This document shows positions 1 through 8,881 of a stretch of DNA of 64,000 nt, in pieces. Source of the DNA: Rossellomorea aquimaris (GTDB lineage: Bacteria; Bacillota; Bacilli; Bacillales; Bacillaceae_B); the NCBI RefSeq assembly GCF_020172085.1, contig NZ_JAIVAT010000003.1, positions 620,001 through 684,000 on the forward strand, read 5' to 3'. The position numbers were made by a program, and so were the translations under genes. The first letter of the stretch is position 1, and each line of letters begins with the position of its first letter. Under the pieces are notes generated by a model. The model worked only from the letters and a program-made list of their open reading frames with translations, was not told the origin of the DNA and made no database searches.

Positions 1-490
1 CAACGGGGATCAGTATCCATTTCAAATCGATTAAGGAATCAAGCAAATCAAGCAAACCTTCTTTCGATAAGGCTGTATCACCGAACATAGAATAGGAAGA
101 AGATTGAACGTTACCCTGATTAATGACAACGAATTCCTTCTGTAAGAAAGCAATCGTATTTTCATTCTTGTCAAGATCTTCTTCATTCACATGACCGGTA
201 TCGTCAAGTATGATGGTGATGTCATCCTTTTCCATGGTAAAGGGTTTTGTCCATTCAGAAGATAAGGAACCGTTCTTAATAGAAAAGGATGGCAATTCTT
301 TTTCGACAGACTCTCTTAGTGTATCGAGGGCATTTGTGGTAAACGATACAAATTGGACTGCTACAGGGAGGATGGAAATAAGTGCTAACAGGAAGATGAA
401 ACGAATCGTTTTTCCTATTCCCTGGAACCGGAATTTTGCAATATCTTTTGGGGAATAGATACTTTTATACAACTGCTGAAATACATTCAT
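1..490 (-). CDS. yqgB: DUF1189 family membrane protein, YqgB-like (3' end outside window)
   Basis: Read leftwards from ATG at 490 the frame stays open to the window edge (163 codons), behind a good AAGGAG site 10 bases upstream. The protein starts MNVFQQLYKSIYSPKDIAKF, then has a membrane segment at about residues 25-45 (IRFIFLLALISILPVAVQF) and an extracytoplasmic region. The start and topology resemble DUF1189 proteins, and the position just before yqgC and sodA matches B. subtilis yqgB. The function is unknown. The C-terminal membrane segments expected of the family lie outside the window. Confidence 0.8.
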   Translation of the reverse strand, partial: MNVFQQLYKSIYSPKDIAKFRFQGIGKTIRFIFLLALISILPVAVQFVSFTTNALDTLRESVEKELPSFSIKNGSLSSEWTKPFTMEKDDITIILDDTGHVNEEDLDKNENTIAFLQKEFVVINQGNVQSSSYSMFGDTALSKEGLLDLLDSLIDLKWILIPV

Positions 491-534
491 TAAGTTTTTT
501 TCTCCTTTCGTGCATACCTCTTCTATTTTATGCT

Positions 535-626
535 TGTCTCTATACTTCATCAAGTATAGACAGCCTAAAATAATTTAAAATGAATATCATTTGTAACATA
601 AATGTAATAAAAGTCGACTTTTATTA
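535..626. promoter_or_regulatory. Divergent intergenic region with two palindromes
   Basis: Between the yqgB-like gene and the Na/Pi transporter lie an imperfect palindrome at 535-562 (TATACTT-CATC-AAGTATA core with TGTCT/GACA flanks) and a perfect 22-bp palindrome at 605-626 centred on AAAGTCGACTTT. Neither is followed by a T-run that would make it a terminator for either gene, so both look like protein-binding sites or leader hairpins controlling one or both divergent genes. The regulator is not identifiable. Confidence 0.45.
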
Positions 627-736
627 ACCTATTGTAAATTTGGGGTAAAAAGTATTTACGTTTGAACCATTATGTATTAAAAATGATATGGGGTTTTTGT
701 TGTTTAATGTCGAAAATATATGTAGGGGTTGAAAAA

Positions 737-2365
737 ATGGAATTAAATTGGCAAGAAATGTTGTTTCAGTTCTTTGGAGGACTGGGTATTTTCCTCTTTG
801 GGATAAAGTATATGGGGGACGGACTTCAGAAGTCTGCCGGTGAACGCCTGAAGGAAATTCTGGATAAGTTCACGACCAATCCATTCATGGGTGTATTGGC
901 AGGTATTTTTGTTACAGTCCTGATCCAATCGAGTAGTGGTACGACGGTTATCGTTGTCGGACTGGTAAGTGCCGGTTTCATGACCCTTAGACAAGCAATC
1001 GGTGTCATCATGGGTGCAAATATTGGTACAACGGTGACAGCCTTTATCATTGGTGTTGATATTGGAGAATATGCCCTTCCGATCATTGCGGTCGGTACCA
1101 TCATGCTATTCTTCTTCAAAAATAAGAAAGTCCATAACTTTGGTCAAATGATTTTTGGATTTGGAGCATTATTCTATGGTCTTGAATTAATGGGTGGAGG
1201 GATGAAACCTTTACGATCCCTTGAAGCATTTCATGATTTGACCGTAAGTATGAGTGATAACCCAATTCTTGGTGTAGTGGTCGGTACATTATTTACTGTC
1301 ATCGTTCAAAGTTCTTCCGCAACAATCGGTATCCTGCAGGAGTTATACAGCTCCAACCTGGTTGACCTGCAAGCAGGATTACCCATTTTATTCGGGGATA
1401 ATATCGGTACAACCATTACAGCCGTTCTGGCAGCCCTTGGTGCATCTGTAGCAGCAAGACGTGCAGCGGCGGTCCATGTACTATTTAACTTAATCGGGAC
1501 AACTATTTTCTTAATCATATTGCCGTTTTTCACTAAGTTTGTAGTCTTCTTACAATCTACATTTAATCTAAATGAACCAATGACGATTGCATTCGCACAC
1601 GGAACATTCAACCTTACGAATACAATCATTCAATTTCCGTTCATCGCCATCTTGGCGGTCATCGTAACAAAGCTGATTCCAGGTCAGGACTCTATTGTCG
1701 ACTATAATTCAAAGCATTTAGATCCTGTGTTTATCGAGCAATCTCCATCCATTGCATTGGGACAAGCGAAAGAAGAAGTTCTACGTATGGGAGCATTTGC
1801 GGTTAAAGGTTTGCAGGAAACAAATGAATTCTTAAAGTCGAAGAGCTCTAAAAATGCAGAAGCTGCTTATCAAATTGAAGGTGCCATCAATAATCTGGAT
1901 AAGAAGATTACGAACTATCTCGTCGATTTATCTTCTGCCTCCCTTTCAGAATCAGAATCTGAGCGTCATTCGATTCTGATGGATACAGTACGCGATATTG
2001 AACGGGTAGGGGACCATTTCGAAAACATCATTGAATTAATCGAATATCAACAATCAAATAAAGTGAAAATTACAGATGATGCCATGTCTGATCTTGAAGT
2101 CATGTTCAATTTGACTATTGAAACAGTTGAAAAGGCCATCAAGTCATTAGATTTGAACGATATTGAAATTGCCAGAGAAGTGGCTGAAAAAGAAGATCAG
2201 ATCGATAAGATGGAACGTAAGCTCCGTAAACAACATATCCTTCGTCTGAATGAAGGGAAATGTTCGGGCCAAGCAGGTATCGTATATGTGGATATCATCA
2301 GTAATTTAGAGCGTATTGGTGATCATGCCGTTAATATTGCTGAAGCAGTATTGGGAGTAGAATAA
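737..2365 (+). CDS. Na+/phosphate cotransporter with C-terminal PhoU domain
   Basis: A 542-residue membrane protein of the Na/Pi cotransporter (NptA/PF02690) family. It has the two inverted-repeat signatures VLIQSSSGTT (near residue 60) and VIVQSSSATI (near 190), each followed by an NIGTT motif, as expected for a sodium-coupled low-affinity phosphate carrier. Residues from about 350 on form a PhoU-like helical bundle with the repeated ERxGDHxxNI signature (DIERVGDHFENI and NLERIGDHAVNI), thought to link transport to phosphate status. The start is ATG 737 behind GTAGGGGTTG; a TTG at 662 would add 25 unlikely residues. It sits 5.5 kb upstream of pst, so this region holds both phosphate uptake types. 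Confidence 0.9.
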   Translation: MELNWQEMLFQFFGGLGIFLFGIKYMGDGLQKSAGERLKEILDKFTTNPFMGVLAGIFVTVLIQSSSGTTVIVVGLVSAGFMTLRQAIGVIMGANIGTTVTAFIIGVDIGEYALPIIAVGTIMLFFFKNKKVHNFGQMIFGFGALFYGLELMGGGMKPLRSLEAFHDLTVSMSDNPILGVVVGTLFTVIVQSSSATIGILQELYSSNLVDLQAGLPILFGDNIGTTITAVLAALGASVAARRAAAVHVLFNLIGTTIFLIILPFFTKFVVFLQSTFNLNEPMTIAFAHGTFNLTNTIIQFPFIAILAVIVTKLIPGQDSIVDYNSKHLDPVFIEQSPSIALGQAKEEVLRMGAFAVKGLQETNEFLKSKSSKNAEAAYQIEGAINNLDKKITNYLVDLSSASLSESESERHSILMDTVRDIERVGDHFENIIELIEYQQSNKVKITDDAMSDLEVMFNLTIETVEKAIKSLDLNDIEIAREVAEKEDQIDKMERKLRKQHILRLNEGKCSGQAGIVYVDIISNLERIGDHAVNIAEAVLGVE

Positions 2366-2376
2366 GGCAAGTCAAA

Positions 2377-2416
2377 CTGACCTCTTTGATAATTGTCAAA
2401 GGGGTCAGCTTTTTTT
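2377..2416 (+). terminator. Rho-independent terminator after Na/Pi transporter
   Basis: The stem CTGACCTCTTTGA/TCAAAGGGGTCAG is followed by seven T. Confidence 0.9.
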
Positions 2417-2440
2417 ATACTCAAAGTGAGGTGTTGAGAC

Positions 2441-2920
2441 ATGGAGATCGTTTACTGGAGTATCATTATCATACTCATGGTTTTATCGTTTGTCGGTTTG
2501 GTGTACCCGATATTGCCAAGTGTCATCTTTTTAGTGGGCAGTTTCTTATTGTATGGCGTGTTTTTCAGCTTTGAGCCTTTTAGTGGGCTGTTCTGGACTG
2601 TGCAGATCCTCTTTGTTGCCCTTTTATTCGGTGCCGATTATATGGCGAACCTGATAGGAGTCAAAAAATTCGGCGGAACGAAGGCAGGTATATGGGGAAG
2701 TACCATCGGACTACTGGTTGGTCCATTTGCCATACCTGTAGCAGGAATATTAATCGGTCCCTTCCTGGGTGCTGTCATAGGAGAATGGGTGGTCCATCGG
2801 ACAAACCTGAAGACTGCCGTAAAAGTGGGAATAGGATCCGTGGTAGGCTTCATCTCAAGTGTATTTACAAAAGGAGTCATTCAAATCATTATGACAATCT
2901 ATTTCTTTTGGATCATTTAG
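2441..2920 (+). CDS. yqgC: DUF456 family membrane protein YqgC
   Basis: A 159-residue, very hydrophobic protein with four to five membrane segments and glycine-rich turns (GPFAIPVAGILIGPFLGAVIGE), typical of DUF456. ATG 2441 follows GTGAGGTG. Position next to sodA matches B. subtilis yqgC. The function is unknown. Confidence 0.85.
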   Translation: MEIVYWSIIIILMVLSFVGLVYPILPSVIFLVGSFLLYGVFFSFEPFSGLFWTVQILFVALLFGADYMANLIGVKKFGGTKAGIWGSTIGLLVGPFAIPVAGILIGPFLGAVIGEWVVHRTNLKTAVKVGIGSVVGFISSVFTKGVIQIIMTIYFFWII

Positions 2921-2961
2921 TCCGCTGTGTTTAGGGATTAGGGTTAAGACATTTACCTTTT

Positions 2962-3088
2962 GTTGATTGGAGTGGAAGGTGCTCGACTCCTGCGGGAAAC
3001 GCTGGACAGGTGAGACCCCACAGGGCTTTAGCCCGAGGAGGCTCACCGCCAGCCCCGCGGAAAGCGAGCACCTGGAGCGCAAATCAAA
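2962..3088. repeat. Intergenic palindromic repeat of the Bacillaceae type
   Basis: A GC-rich element of about 127 bases with complementary ends (GATTGGAGTGG...GGTGCTCG pairing with CGAGCACC...GGAGCGCAAATC) and inner arms GGTGAG/CTCACC. I recognise it as an intergenic repeat common in Bacillaceae genomes that is often mis-annotated as short proteins. It differs in base composition from its surroundings and lies between yqgC and sodA. Whether it acts as RNA, as a terminator or as a mobile element is not known to me. Confidence 0.8.
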
Positions 3089-3241
3089 CACTCCTTTCTT
3101 AATTTGAATAATGACAAAAAAATTTTCAAATGACTAGTCAGCAGATTATAGGGTATTTTATTCTTGTAAGAAAAAAGTAAGAGATTGAAGGCAAATTATT
3201 TGAACAGCTATAGTTGTTTTGGTAATCTTATACTGAAACGG

Positions 3242-3261
3242 CCTGAATATTGCTATTCAGG
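3242..3261 (+). promoter_or_regulatory. Perfect leader hairpin upstream of sodA
   Basis: CCTGAATA-TTGC-TATTCAGG, an 8-bp perfect stem, ends 13 bases before the AGGGAGG site of sodA. It has no T-run, so it is more likely a 5' stabiliser or regulatory stem than a terminator. A TATACT candidate -10 sits just upstream at 3229-3234. Confidence 0.5.
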
Positions 3262-3287
3262 AAACTATACATAGGGAGGAATTTACA

Positions 3288-3896
3288 ATGGCTTACGAAT
3301 TACCGCAACTACCTTACGCATATGATGCATTAGAACCTCATATCGACAAGGAAACAATGAACATTCACCACACAAAACACCATAACGCATACGTTACAAA
3401 AGTAAATGATGCACTTCAAGGACACGATGATTTATTAAGCAAATCCATCGAAGATCTTGTTTCTAACTTAGATGCTGTTCCTGAAGGTGCTCGTACGGCA
3501 GTACGTAACAATGGTGGCGGTCACGCTAACCACTCTCTATTCTGGACGGTATTATCACCGAATGGTGGAGGCGCGCCATCTGGAGAATTAGCAGATGCTA
3601 TCTCTTCTAAATTCGGAAGCTTCGATGCATTTAAAGAAGAATTCGCGAATGCTGCTGCAACACGCTTTGGCTCAGGCTGGGCTTGGCTTGTAGTAAACAA
3701 CGGTGAATTAGAAGTAACAAGCACACCAAACCAGGACAGTCCTTTAATGGAAGGGAAAACGCCTGTTTTAGGTCTTGACGTTTGGGAGCATGCTTACTAC
3801 CTGAACTATCAAAACCGTCGTCCTGATTACATCGGTGCTTTCTGGAACGTTGTAAACTGGGATGAAGTAGCGAAGCGCTACTCAGCTGCAAAATAA
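3288..3896 (+). CDS. sodA: Manganese superoxide dismutase
   Basis: A 202-residue cytosolic Fe/Mn superoxide dismutase that converts superoxide to hydrogen peroxide and oxygen. The four metal ligands are present at His27, His82, Asp164 and His168 (in LDVWEHAY), and [11 protein letters not shown] is typical of the Mn form. ATG 3288 follows AGGGAGG. Monocistronic: it has its own leader hairpin and terminator. Position between yqgC and yqgE as in B. subtilis. Confidence 0.98.
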   Translation: MAYELPQLPYAYDALEPHIDKETMNIHHTKHHNAYVTKVNDALQGHDDLLSKSIEDLVSNLDAVPEGARTAVRNNGGGHANHSLFWTVLSPNGGGAPSGELADAISSKFGSFDAFKEEFANAAATRFGSGWAWLVVNNGELEVTSTPNQDSPLMEGKTPVLGLDVWEHAYYLNYQNRRPDYIGAFWNVVNWDEVAKRYSAAK

Positions 3897-3908
3897 TTAA
3901 ATCTATGC

Positions 3909-3946
3909 CAAAAGAGAGGTTCCTTAAGGAACCTCTCTTTTTTTTG
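3909..3946 (+). terminator. Terminator after sodA
   Basis: AGAGAGGTTCC/GGAACCTCTCT stem followed by eight T. Confidence 0.95.
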
Positions 3947-4001
3947 TATAAGTTCCTTCCCTTTTTCAAAAGATAGGGATACGTTAAAGGGGAGTTTTCA
4001 C

Positions 4002-5216
4002 ATGAGTAGCTTTAAAAAGGTATTAGGCGACATTGAATTAACGAGGGATCTGACTTTGCTCCTGTTAATCGGGGGATTGTACTCATTGAGTATTGCCCTC
4101 TCGAACACATTTGTGAACATCTACCTGTGGAAGCAATCAGGTGAATTTATTGATTTGGGTATATATAACTTAACCGTTGTCATCTTTCAGCCTCTGACGT
4201 TTATATTGGCTGGAAGGTGGGCAAAGAAAGTGGACCGGGTGATTGTTTTACGCTTCGGTGTTATTTTTTTGGCTCTCTTTTACATATCCGTATTGGCATT
4301 CGGAGAATCGGCAGAGGATTTTCTTGTCGTATTGGGGGCGTTACTGGGTATTGGTTATGGCTTCTACTGGTTAGCGTTCAATGTGTTGACCTTTGAAATC
4401 ACCGAACCGGAAACGAGAGATTTCTTCAATGGCTTCCTTGGGACTCTCACTTCGGCCGGAGGAATGATCGGCCCGATCCTTGCCGGTTTCATTATTTCAC
4501 GGTTTGCTTCCTATAAGGGATATACCATTGTATTTGGACTCTCTCTTTTATTATTTACCATCGCGGTGATAATGAGCTTTTTCTTGAAAAGAAGGCCTGC
4601 ATCGGGGAGGTATTTATTCCTCAGAATTCTGGAAGAAAGAAAACATAATCACAACTGGCGTCTCATCACCAATGCTCACTTTTTTCAGGGACTCAGGGAA
4701 GGGACCTTCATCTTTATCATTTCTGTCTTTGTTTTCATCAGTACGGGAAGTGAATTTGCCATAGGTACCTTCGGCTTGATAAACTCAGGTATCGCTTTTA
4801 TTGCGTACTATGTTGCTTCCAGAGTCATAAAGAAGAACTTGAGGAAACGTGCCATCCTACTTGGTGGAGTGCTACTCTATCTGGCCATATTCCTGATTGT
4901 ATTTGATGTAACCTATACGAAATTATTGCTTTATGCAGGCGTCATTGCCATTGCCTATCCGATATTATTGGTACCTTATATATCTATGACCTATGATGTC
5001 ATCGGGACAGGATGGAATGCGGCTGAAATGAGAATCGAATATATTGTCGTAAGGGAAATTTTCTTGAACCTCGGAAGAATTGTATCTGTTCTTTCCTTCA
5101 TTGTAGCCGTGACCTTTTTTAACCAGGAAGAAAGTATTCCCATTCTCCTGTTGATTCTCGGGGCAGGACATACGCTGATCTATCTGTTTGTACGAAAGGT
5201 CGTTCTGCCTTTATAA
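4002..5216 (+). CDS. yqgE: MFS family transporter YqgE
   Basis: A 404-residue integral membrane protein with about 12 hydrophobic segments. The first cytoplasmic loop reads GRWAKKVDR, matching the major facilitator motif A. The substrate is unknown. ATG 4002 follows AAGGGGAG. It lies between sodA and pbpA, as yqgE does in B. subtilis. Confidence 0.85.
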   Translation: MSSFKKVLGDIELTRDLTLLLLIGGLYSLSIALSNTFVNIYLWKQSGEFIDLGIYNLTVVIFQPLTFILAGRWAKKVDRVIVLRFGVIFLALFYISVLAFGESAEDFLVVLGALLGIGYGFYWLAFNVLTFEITEPETRDFFNGFLGTLTSAGGMIGPILAGFIISRFASYKGYTIVFGLSLLLFTIAVIMSFFLKRRPASGRYLFLRILEERKHNHNWRLITNAHFFQGLREGTFIFIISVFVFISTGSEFAIGTFGLINSGIAFIAYYVASRVIKKNLRKRAILLGGVLLYLAIFLIVFDVTYTKLLLYAGVIAIAYPILLVPYISMTYDVIGTGWNAAEMRIEYIVVREIFLNLGRIVSVLSFIVAVTFFNQEESIPILLLILGAGHTLIYLFVRKVVLPL

Positions 5217-5396
5217 GGAACTTTAAGCAAAGAGAGGGAAAGATTTCCTCTCTTTGCTTATGGCTAGATTATCCTTGAAAAATTCTATAAAATAAGGAGA
5301 GAAGAATCGTGATTCTGTAAATCCTTCATTGCACAACATAAAAGGTAACAGAGCAGAGATAAGAAGAATTTTTACATAGAGGAAGGGCTGGAAGAA

Positions 5397-7568
5397 TTGA
5401 AAAAAAATAAGAAAAAAAGAAAGACGCATGTTCCCGTTCGGATGAATTTGCTGTTCTTTGCCGTGTTCTTATTGTTTTCTCTTCTTGTTCTTAGACTTGG
5501 ACTTGTTCAGATTGTGAATGGGGAGAGCTATAAGAAAGAAGTGGAAAGAACAGAAGATGTAGTGGTCAATACAGGTGTACCACGGGGGAAAATGTATGAC
5601 AGGTACGGCAATGTGATCGTCGATAATGTCCCGCTGAATGCGATCACGTATACCCGGGCGAATAATACAAAGATCGAGGAAATGATGGAGGTTGCATCGA
5701 AGCTTTCTGAGTATATCGAAAAGGATACAGAAGATGTAACGGAGAGGGACAAAAAGGATTATTGGTTAATCAATCATAAAGATGAAGCAGATGCAAAAGT
5801 GTCTGATGCTGAAATCAAAAAGCTGCAAAACAATGAAGAATTATCGGAAGATGATGTAAATAAAAAAGTGTATCAAATGAGATTGGATCGAATCACAGAG
5901 AAAGAGCTTGCCTCACTCACAGAAAAAGATCTGGAAATCATCGCAATTTATCGTGAGTTCTCAAGTGGATATGCATTGAATCCACAAATAGTGAAGAATG
6001 AAGGAGTCACACCACAGGAGTTTGCAGCTGTCAGTGAACACTTAAGTGAACTTCCTGGTGTCAATACCACTACGGATTGGAAGCGTTCATATGTATTTGA
6101 TGATACATTACGAACCATCTTAGGAAATGTTTCTTCTGCAAGGGAAGGACTTCCGAAGAATCTGGTAGATTCATATTTAGCTCAAGACTATAACAGGAAT
6201 GACCGTGTAGGAAAAAGCTATGTTGAGCTGCAGTATGAAGACGTGCTGCAAGGGCAGAAAGAACAAATCAAAAACGTGACAAAAGGCGGCAGTGTGCTTG
6301 AATCCGTTCTAGTGCAACAAGGACAGCGTGGCAAGGATATTGTCCTGACCATTGATATGGAGCTGCAGCGTGAAATCGAAAAAATCATCGAAGAAGAATT
6401 AAGCAAGCAGATTGTCCATCGGGGGGCATCACCCAACCTTGATCGTGCGTTTGTCGTGATGATTGACCCGAATACCGGAGAAATCCTGGCTATGGCGGGT
6501 AAACAATATGTGAAAAATCCTGAAACGGGTAAATATGAGATGCGTGATGCAGCACTTGGAACGTTTACTTCTTCTTATGAAGTAGGTTCAGTGGTAAAAG
6601 GTGCAACCGTACTAACAGGCTATATGACCGGTAAATTGACGCCAGGGGAAGTTCTGATCGATGAACCTTTAAGAATCAAAGGGACAAAACCGAAAACTTC
6701 CTGGTTCAATAAATACCAGCAAATTCCCATGACAGATTTATATGCACTGGAGAAATCCTCGAACGCGTATATGTGGAAAGTCGCTTTAAAAATTGCTGGT
6801 GGCAGATATGTACCGAATGAACCGATTGTTAATAATCCCGAAGCATTCGATATTTTTAGAAACCACTATGCTCAATTTGGTTTAGGTGTCCCGACTGGAA
6901 TAGATTTACCTGGTGAATCTGCGGGTCTTACAGGAACGAAGACAGATCCCGGTTTCTTACTGGACTTGGCGATTGGACAATTTGACACGTACACAACCAT
7001 GCAGCTTGCACAGTACGTTTCCACAATCGCCAATGATGGGTATCGTGTACAGCCTCATATTATGAAGGAAATAAGGGAACCTACAAATGAAAAGGAAAGT
7101 CTCGGTCCAATTCTTTTTGAAAAAGAAACAAATGTACTGAACCGAATCGATGCCACACAGGCACAGATCGAACATGTTCAAAATGGCTTCTATCGCGTCT
7201 ACCACAACCCTGAAGGTACGGGTTACTTGTTTCATGACGCTCCGTATAACGCGGCGGGGAAATCCGGTACAGCCGAGACGTATGTTGATGGGGAATTGAA
7301 CTATAACACCACCTTGATCGGATATGCTCCTTTTGACAACCCTGAAGTAGCTTATGCTACGTTGGTTCCTTCATCACATATCCAAGCAAGCGGCGTGTCC
7401 GATCCTTATGTAAATAAATACATCTCTAGACGGGTAATGGATAAATATTTTGAGTTAAAGAAGAAACGTGCTGAAGAAATGAAAGATCCGACTTCAGTTA
7501 ATAAGAAAGTAGAAAATGCTGAAGAAGCAGAAGAACAGATGCAGCAGGAAAGAGAAAAGAATAACTAA
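5397..7568 (+). CDS. pbpA: Class B penicillin-binding protein 2A (transpeptidase)
   Basis: A 723-residue cell-wall transpeptidase that cross-links peptidoglycan during elongation. It has a basic cytosolic N-terminus, one membrane anchor (about residues 17-38), a dimerisation domain and the transpeptidase domain with the active-site SxxK (SVVK in YEVGSVVKGAT, near residue 400), SSN (EKSSNAYM) and KSGT (AGKSGTAE). The tail is charged and Glu-rich. The start is TTG 5397, behind AGAGGAAGGG. Located directly before pst, as in B. subtilis. Confidence 0.95.
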   Translation: MKKNKKKRKTHVPVRMNLLFFAVFLLFSLLVLRLGLVQIVNGESYKKEVERTEDVVVNTGVPRGKMYDRYGNVIVDNVPLNAITYTRANNTKIEEMMEVASKLSEYIEKDTEDVTERDKKDYWLINHKDEADAKVSDAEIKKLQNNEELSEDDVNKKVYQMRLDRITEKELASLTEKDLEIIAIYREFSSGYALNPQIVKNEGVTPQEFAAVSEHLSELPGVNTTTDWKRSYVFDDTLRTILGNVSSAREGLPKNLVDSYLAQDYNRNDRVGKSYVELQYEDVLQGQKEQIKNVTKGGSVLESVLVQQGQRGKDIVLTIDMELQREIEKIIEEELSKQIVHRGASPNLDRAFVVMIDPNTGEILAMAGKQYVKNPETGKYEMRDAALGTFTSSYEVGSVVKGATVLTGYMTGKLTPGEVLIDEPLRIKGTKPKTSWFNKYQQIPMTDLYALEKSSNAYMWKVALKIAGGRYVPNEPIVNNPEAFDIFRNHYAQFGLGVPTGIDLPGESAGLTGTKTDPGFLLDLAIGQFDTYTTMQLAQYVSTIANDGYRVQPHIMKEIREPTNEKESLGPILFEKETNVLNRIDATQAQIEHVQNGFYRVYHNPEGTGYLFHDAPYNAAGKSGTAETYVDGELNYNTTLIGYAPFDNPEVAYATLVPSSHIQASGVSDPYVNKYISRRVMDKYFELKKKRAEEMKDPTSVNKKVENAEEAEEQMQQEREKNN

Positions 7569-7572
7569 TTAA

Positions 7573-7618
7573 AAAAGCTGATTTATGGGAAAATTGTTCC
7601 ATAAGTCAGCTTTTTTTT
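7573..7618 (+). terminator. Terminator after pbpA
   Basis: AAAGCTGATTTATGG/CCATAAGTCAGCTTT stem and T-run separate pbpA from the pst operon. Confidence 0.9.
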
Positions 7619-7777
7619 GGAGGAAATTTGAAAGGAAAGGGAAGTTTAAACAGAAAAATCCAAGAAATTGGTGTATTTTTTATGGTTAATACATAATTCG
7701 TTGAATGTTGTTCAATACTAGTGATATAAGGGTTTTAAGCATTTATGAACCGCGGAATCATGAAGGAAAATGTCGAA

Positions 7778-7816
7778 TTTACAAAACCTTTACAATCGAT
7801 TAAAACACAATTAACA
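7778..7816 (+). promoter_or_regulatory. PhoP box upstream of pstS
   Basis: Four TT(T/A)A(C/A)A hexamers, TTTACA at 7778, TTTACA at 7789, TTAAAA at 7800 and TTAACA at 7811, repeat every 11 bases with 5-base spacers. That is the known architecture for PhoP-phosphate binding in Bacillus. It lies 61-100 bases before the pstS start, where a PhoP-activated promoter would place it, so the operon should be induced by phosphate starvation through PhoPR. Confidence 0.88.
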
Positions 7817-7877
7817 CTCATCTATTAATCTATTACTCGTAGGACAAAACAACCAATATTCTAGGGGGAATTAAAGA

Positions 7878-8798
7878 ATGAAGAACTTCAAGAAATACGG
7901 TCTGCTTTTAATCATCGCAACGCTAGTAGCATTTGCTGCTGCATGTGGAAACGGAAGCAGCACAGATGAAAACGCTGGAGACAACAATGAAGAAGGTACA
8001 ACAGAAGAAACAGCTTCAGGTTCAATCGTAGTTTCAGGTTCTTCTGCAATGCAACCACTTGTTGCAGCAGCAGCTGAAGAATTCATGGCAGAAAATCCGG
8101 ATGCAGATATCCAAGTTAACGCTGGAGGATCTGGTACAGGATTATCTCAAGTTTCTGAAGGATCAGTTCAAATCGGTAACTCAGACGTATTCGCTGAAGA
8201 AAAAGAAGGAATTCCAGCGGACGAGTTAGTTGACCATAAAGTAGCGGTTGTAGGTATGACAGCTGCAGTTAATCCTAATGTTGGTATCGAAGACATTTCT
8301 AAAGAAGATCTTAAAAAAGTATTCACAGGTGAAATCAAGAACTGGAAAGAGCTTGGTGGTAAAGATCAAAAGATCACTCTTGTAAACCGTCCAGACTCTT
8401 CTGGTACACGTGCTACATTCGTTAAATTCGGTCTTGATGGAGAAACTCCAGCTGAAGGTATCACTGAAGATTCATCAAATACTGTTAAGAAAATCATCAA
8501 TGAAACGGATGGAGCAATCGGTTACCTTGCTTTCTCTTACTTCACAGATGACAGCGTAACTCCATTAGCAATCGATGGTGTTAAAGCAACTGACGAAAAT
8601 GTACAAAAAGGTGACTTCCCAATCTGGGCTTATGAGCACTCTTATACTAAAGGTGAAGCTGATGGTCTAGCTAAAACGTTCCTTGACTACATGATGAGTG
8701 AAGATGTGCAAAATGGTTTACTAAAGGATCAAGGTTACATTCCTTCTACAAAAATGGAAGTAGAACGTGACGCTGAAGGAAAGCAAACGAAGAAATAA
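7878..8798 (+). CDS. pstS: Phosphate ABC transporter substrate-binding lipoprotein
   Basis: A 306-residue phosphate-binding lipoprotein. The signal peptide ends in the lipobox AFAAAC with lipidated Cys23, followed by an acidic linker. Family phosphate-binding segments are visible: VSGSSAMQPL near residue 52 and RPDSSGTRATF near residue 175. ATG 7878 follows AGGGGGAATT. First gene of the pst operon behind a PhoP box; a hairpin downstream probably lets it be expressed above the membrane subunits. Confidence 0.97.
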   Translation: MKNFKKYGLLLIIATLVAFAAACGNGSSTDENAGDNNEEGTTEETASGSIVVSGSSAMQPLVAAAAEEFMAENPDADIQVNAGGSGTGLSQVSEGSVQIGNSDVFAEEKEGIPADELVDHKVAVVGMTAAVNPNVGIEDISKEDLKKVFTGEIKNWKELGGKDQKITLVNRPDSSGTRATFVKFGLDGETPAEGITEDSSNTVKKIINETDGAIGYLAFSYFTDDSVTPLAIDGVKATDENVQKGDFPIWAYEHSYTKGEADGLAKTFLDYMMSEDVQNGLLKDQGYIPSTKMEVERDAEGKQTKK

Positions 8799-8821
8799 TT
8801 GGTGAGTAATTAAATAAATTG

Positions 8822-8853
8822 ATAGGGTAAATGCGGAAGGGCATTTACCCTAT
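8822..8853 (+). promoter_or_regulatory. 13-bp perfect hairpin between pstS and pstC
   Basis: ATAGGGTAAATGC (8822-8834) pairs perfectly with GCATTTACCCTAT (8841-8853) around a six-base loop. There is no T-run, so it is better read as a processing or 3'-stabilising structure, or a partial attenuator. It would raise PstS relative to PstCAB, as reported for the B. subtilis pst transcript. Confidence 0.75.
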
Positions 8854-8881
8854 TATCTCGTATTTAGGGGTGTTTACGGAT

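Noticed and set aside
2855..3091. 78-residue reading frame on the minus strand
   Set aside because: It runs through the Bacillaceae palindromic repeat and has no ribosome-binding site; such translations are a common artefact of this repeat.
8831..8881. Longer PstC start at 8831
   Set aside because: The ATG lies inside a perfect hairpin stem; ATG 8882 has a well-spaced ribosome-binding site and a normal N-terminus.
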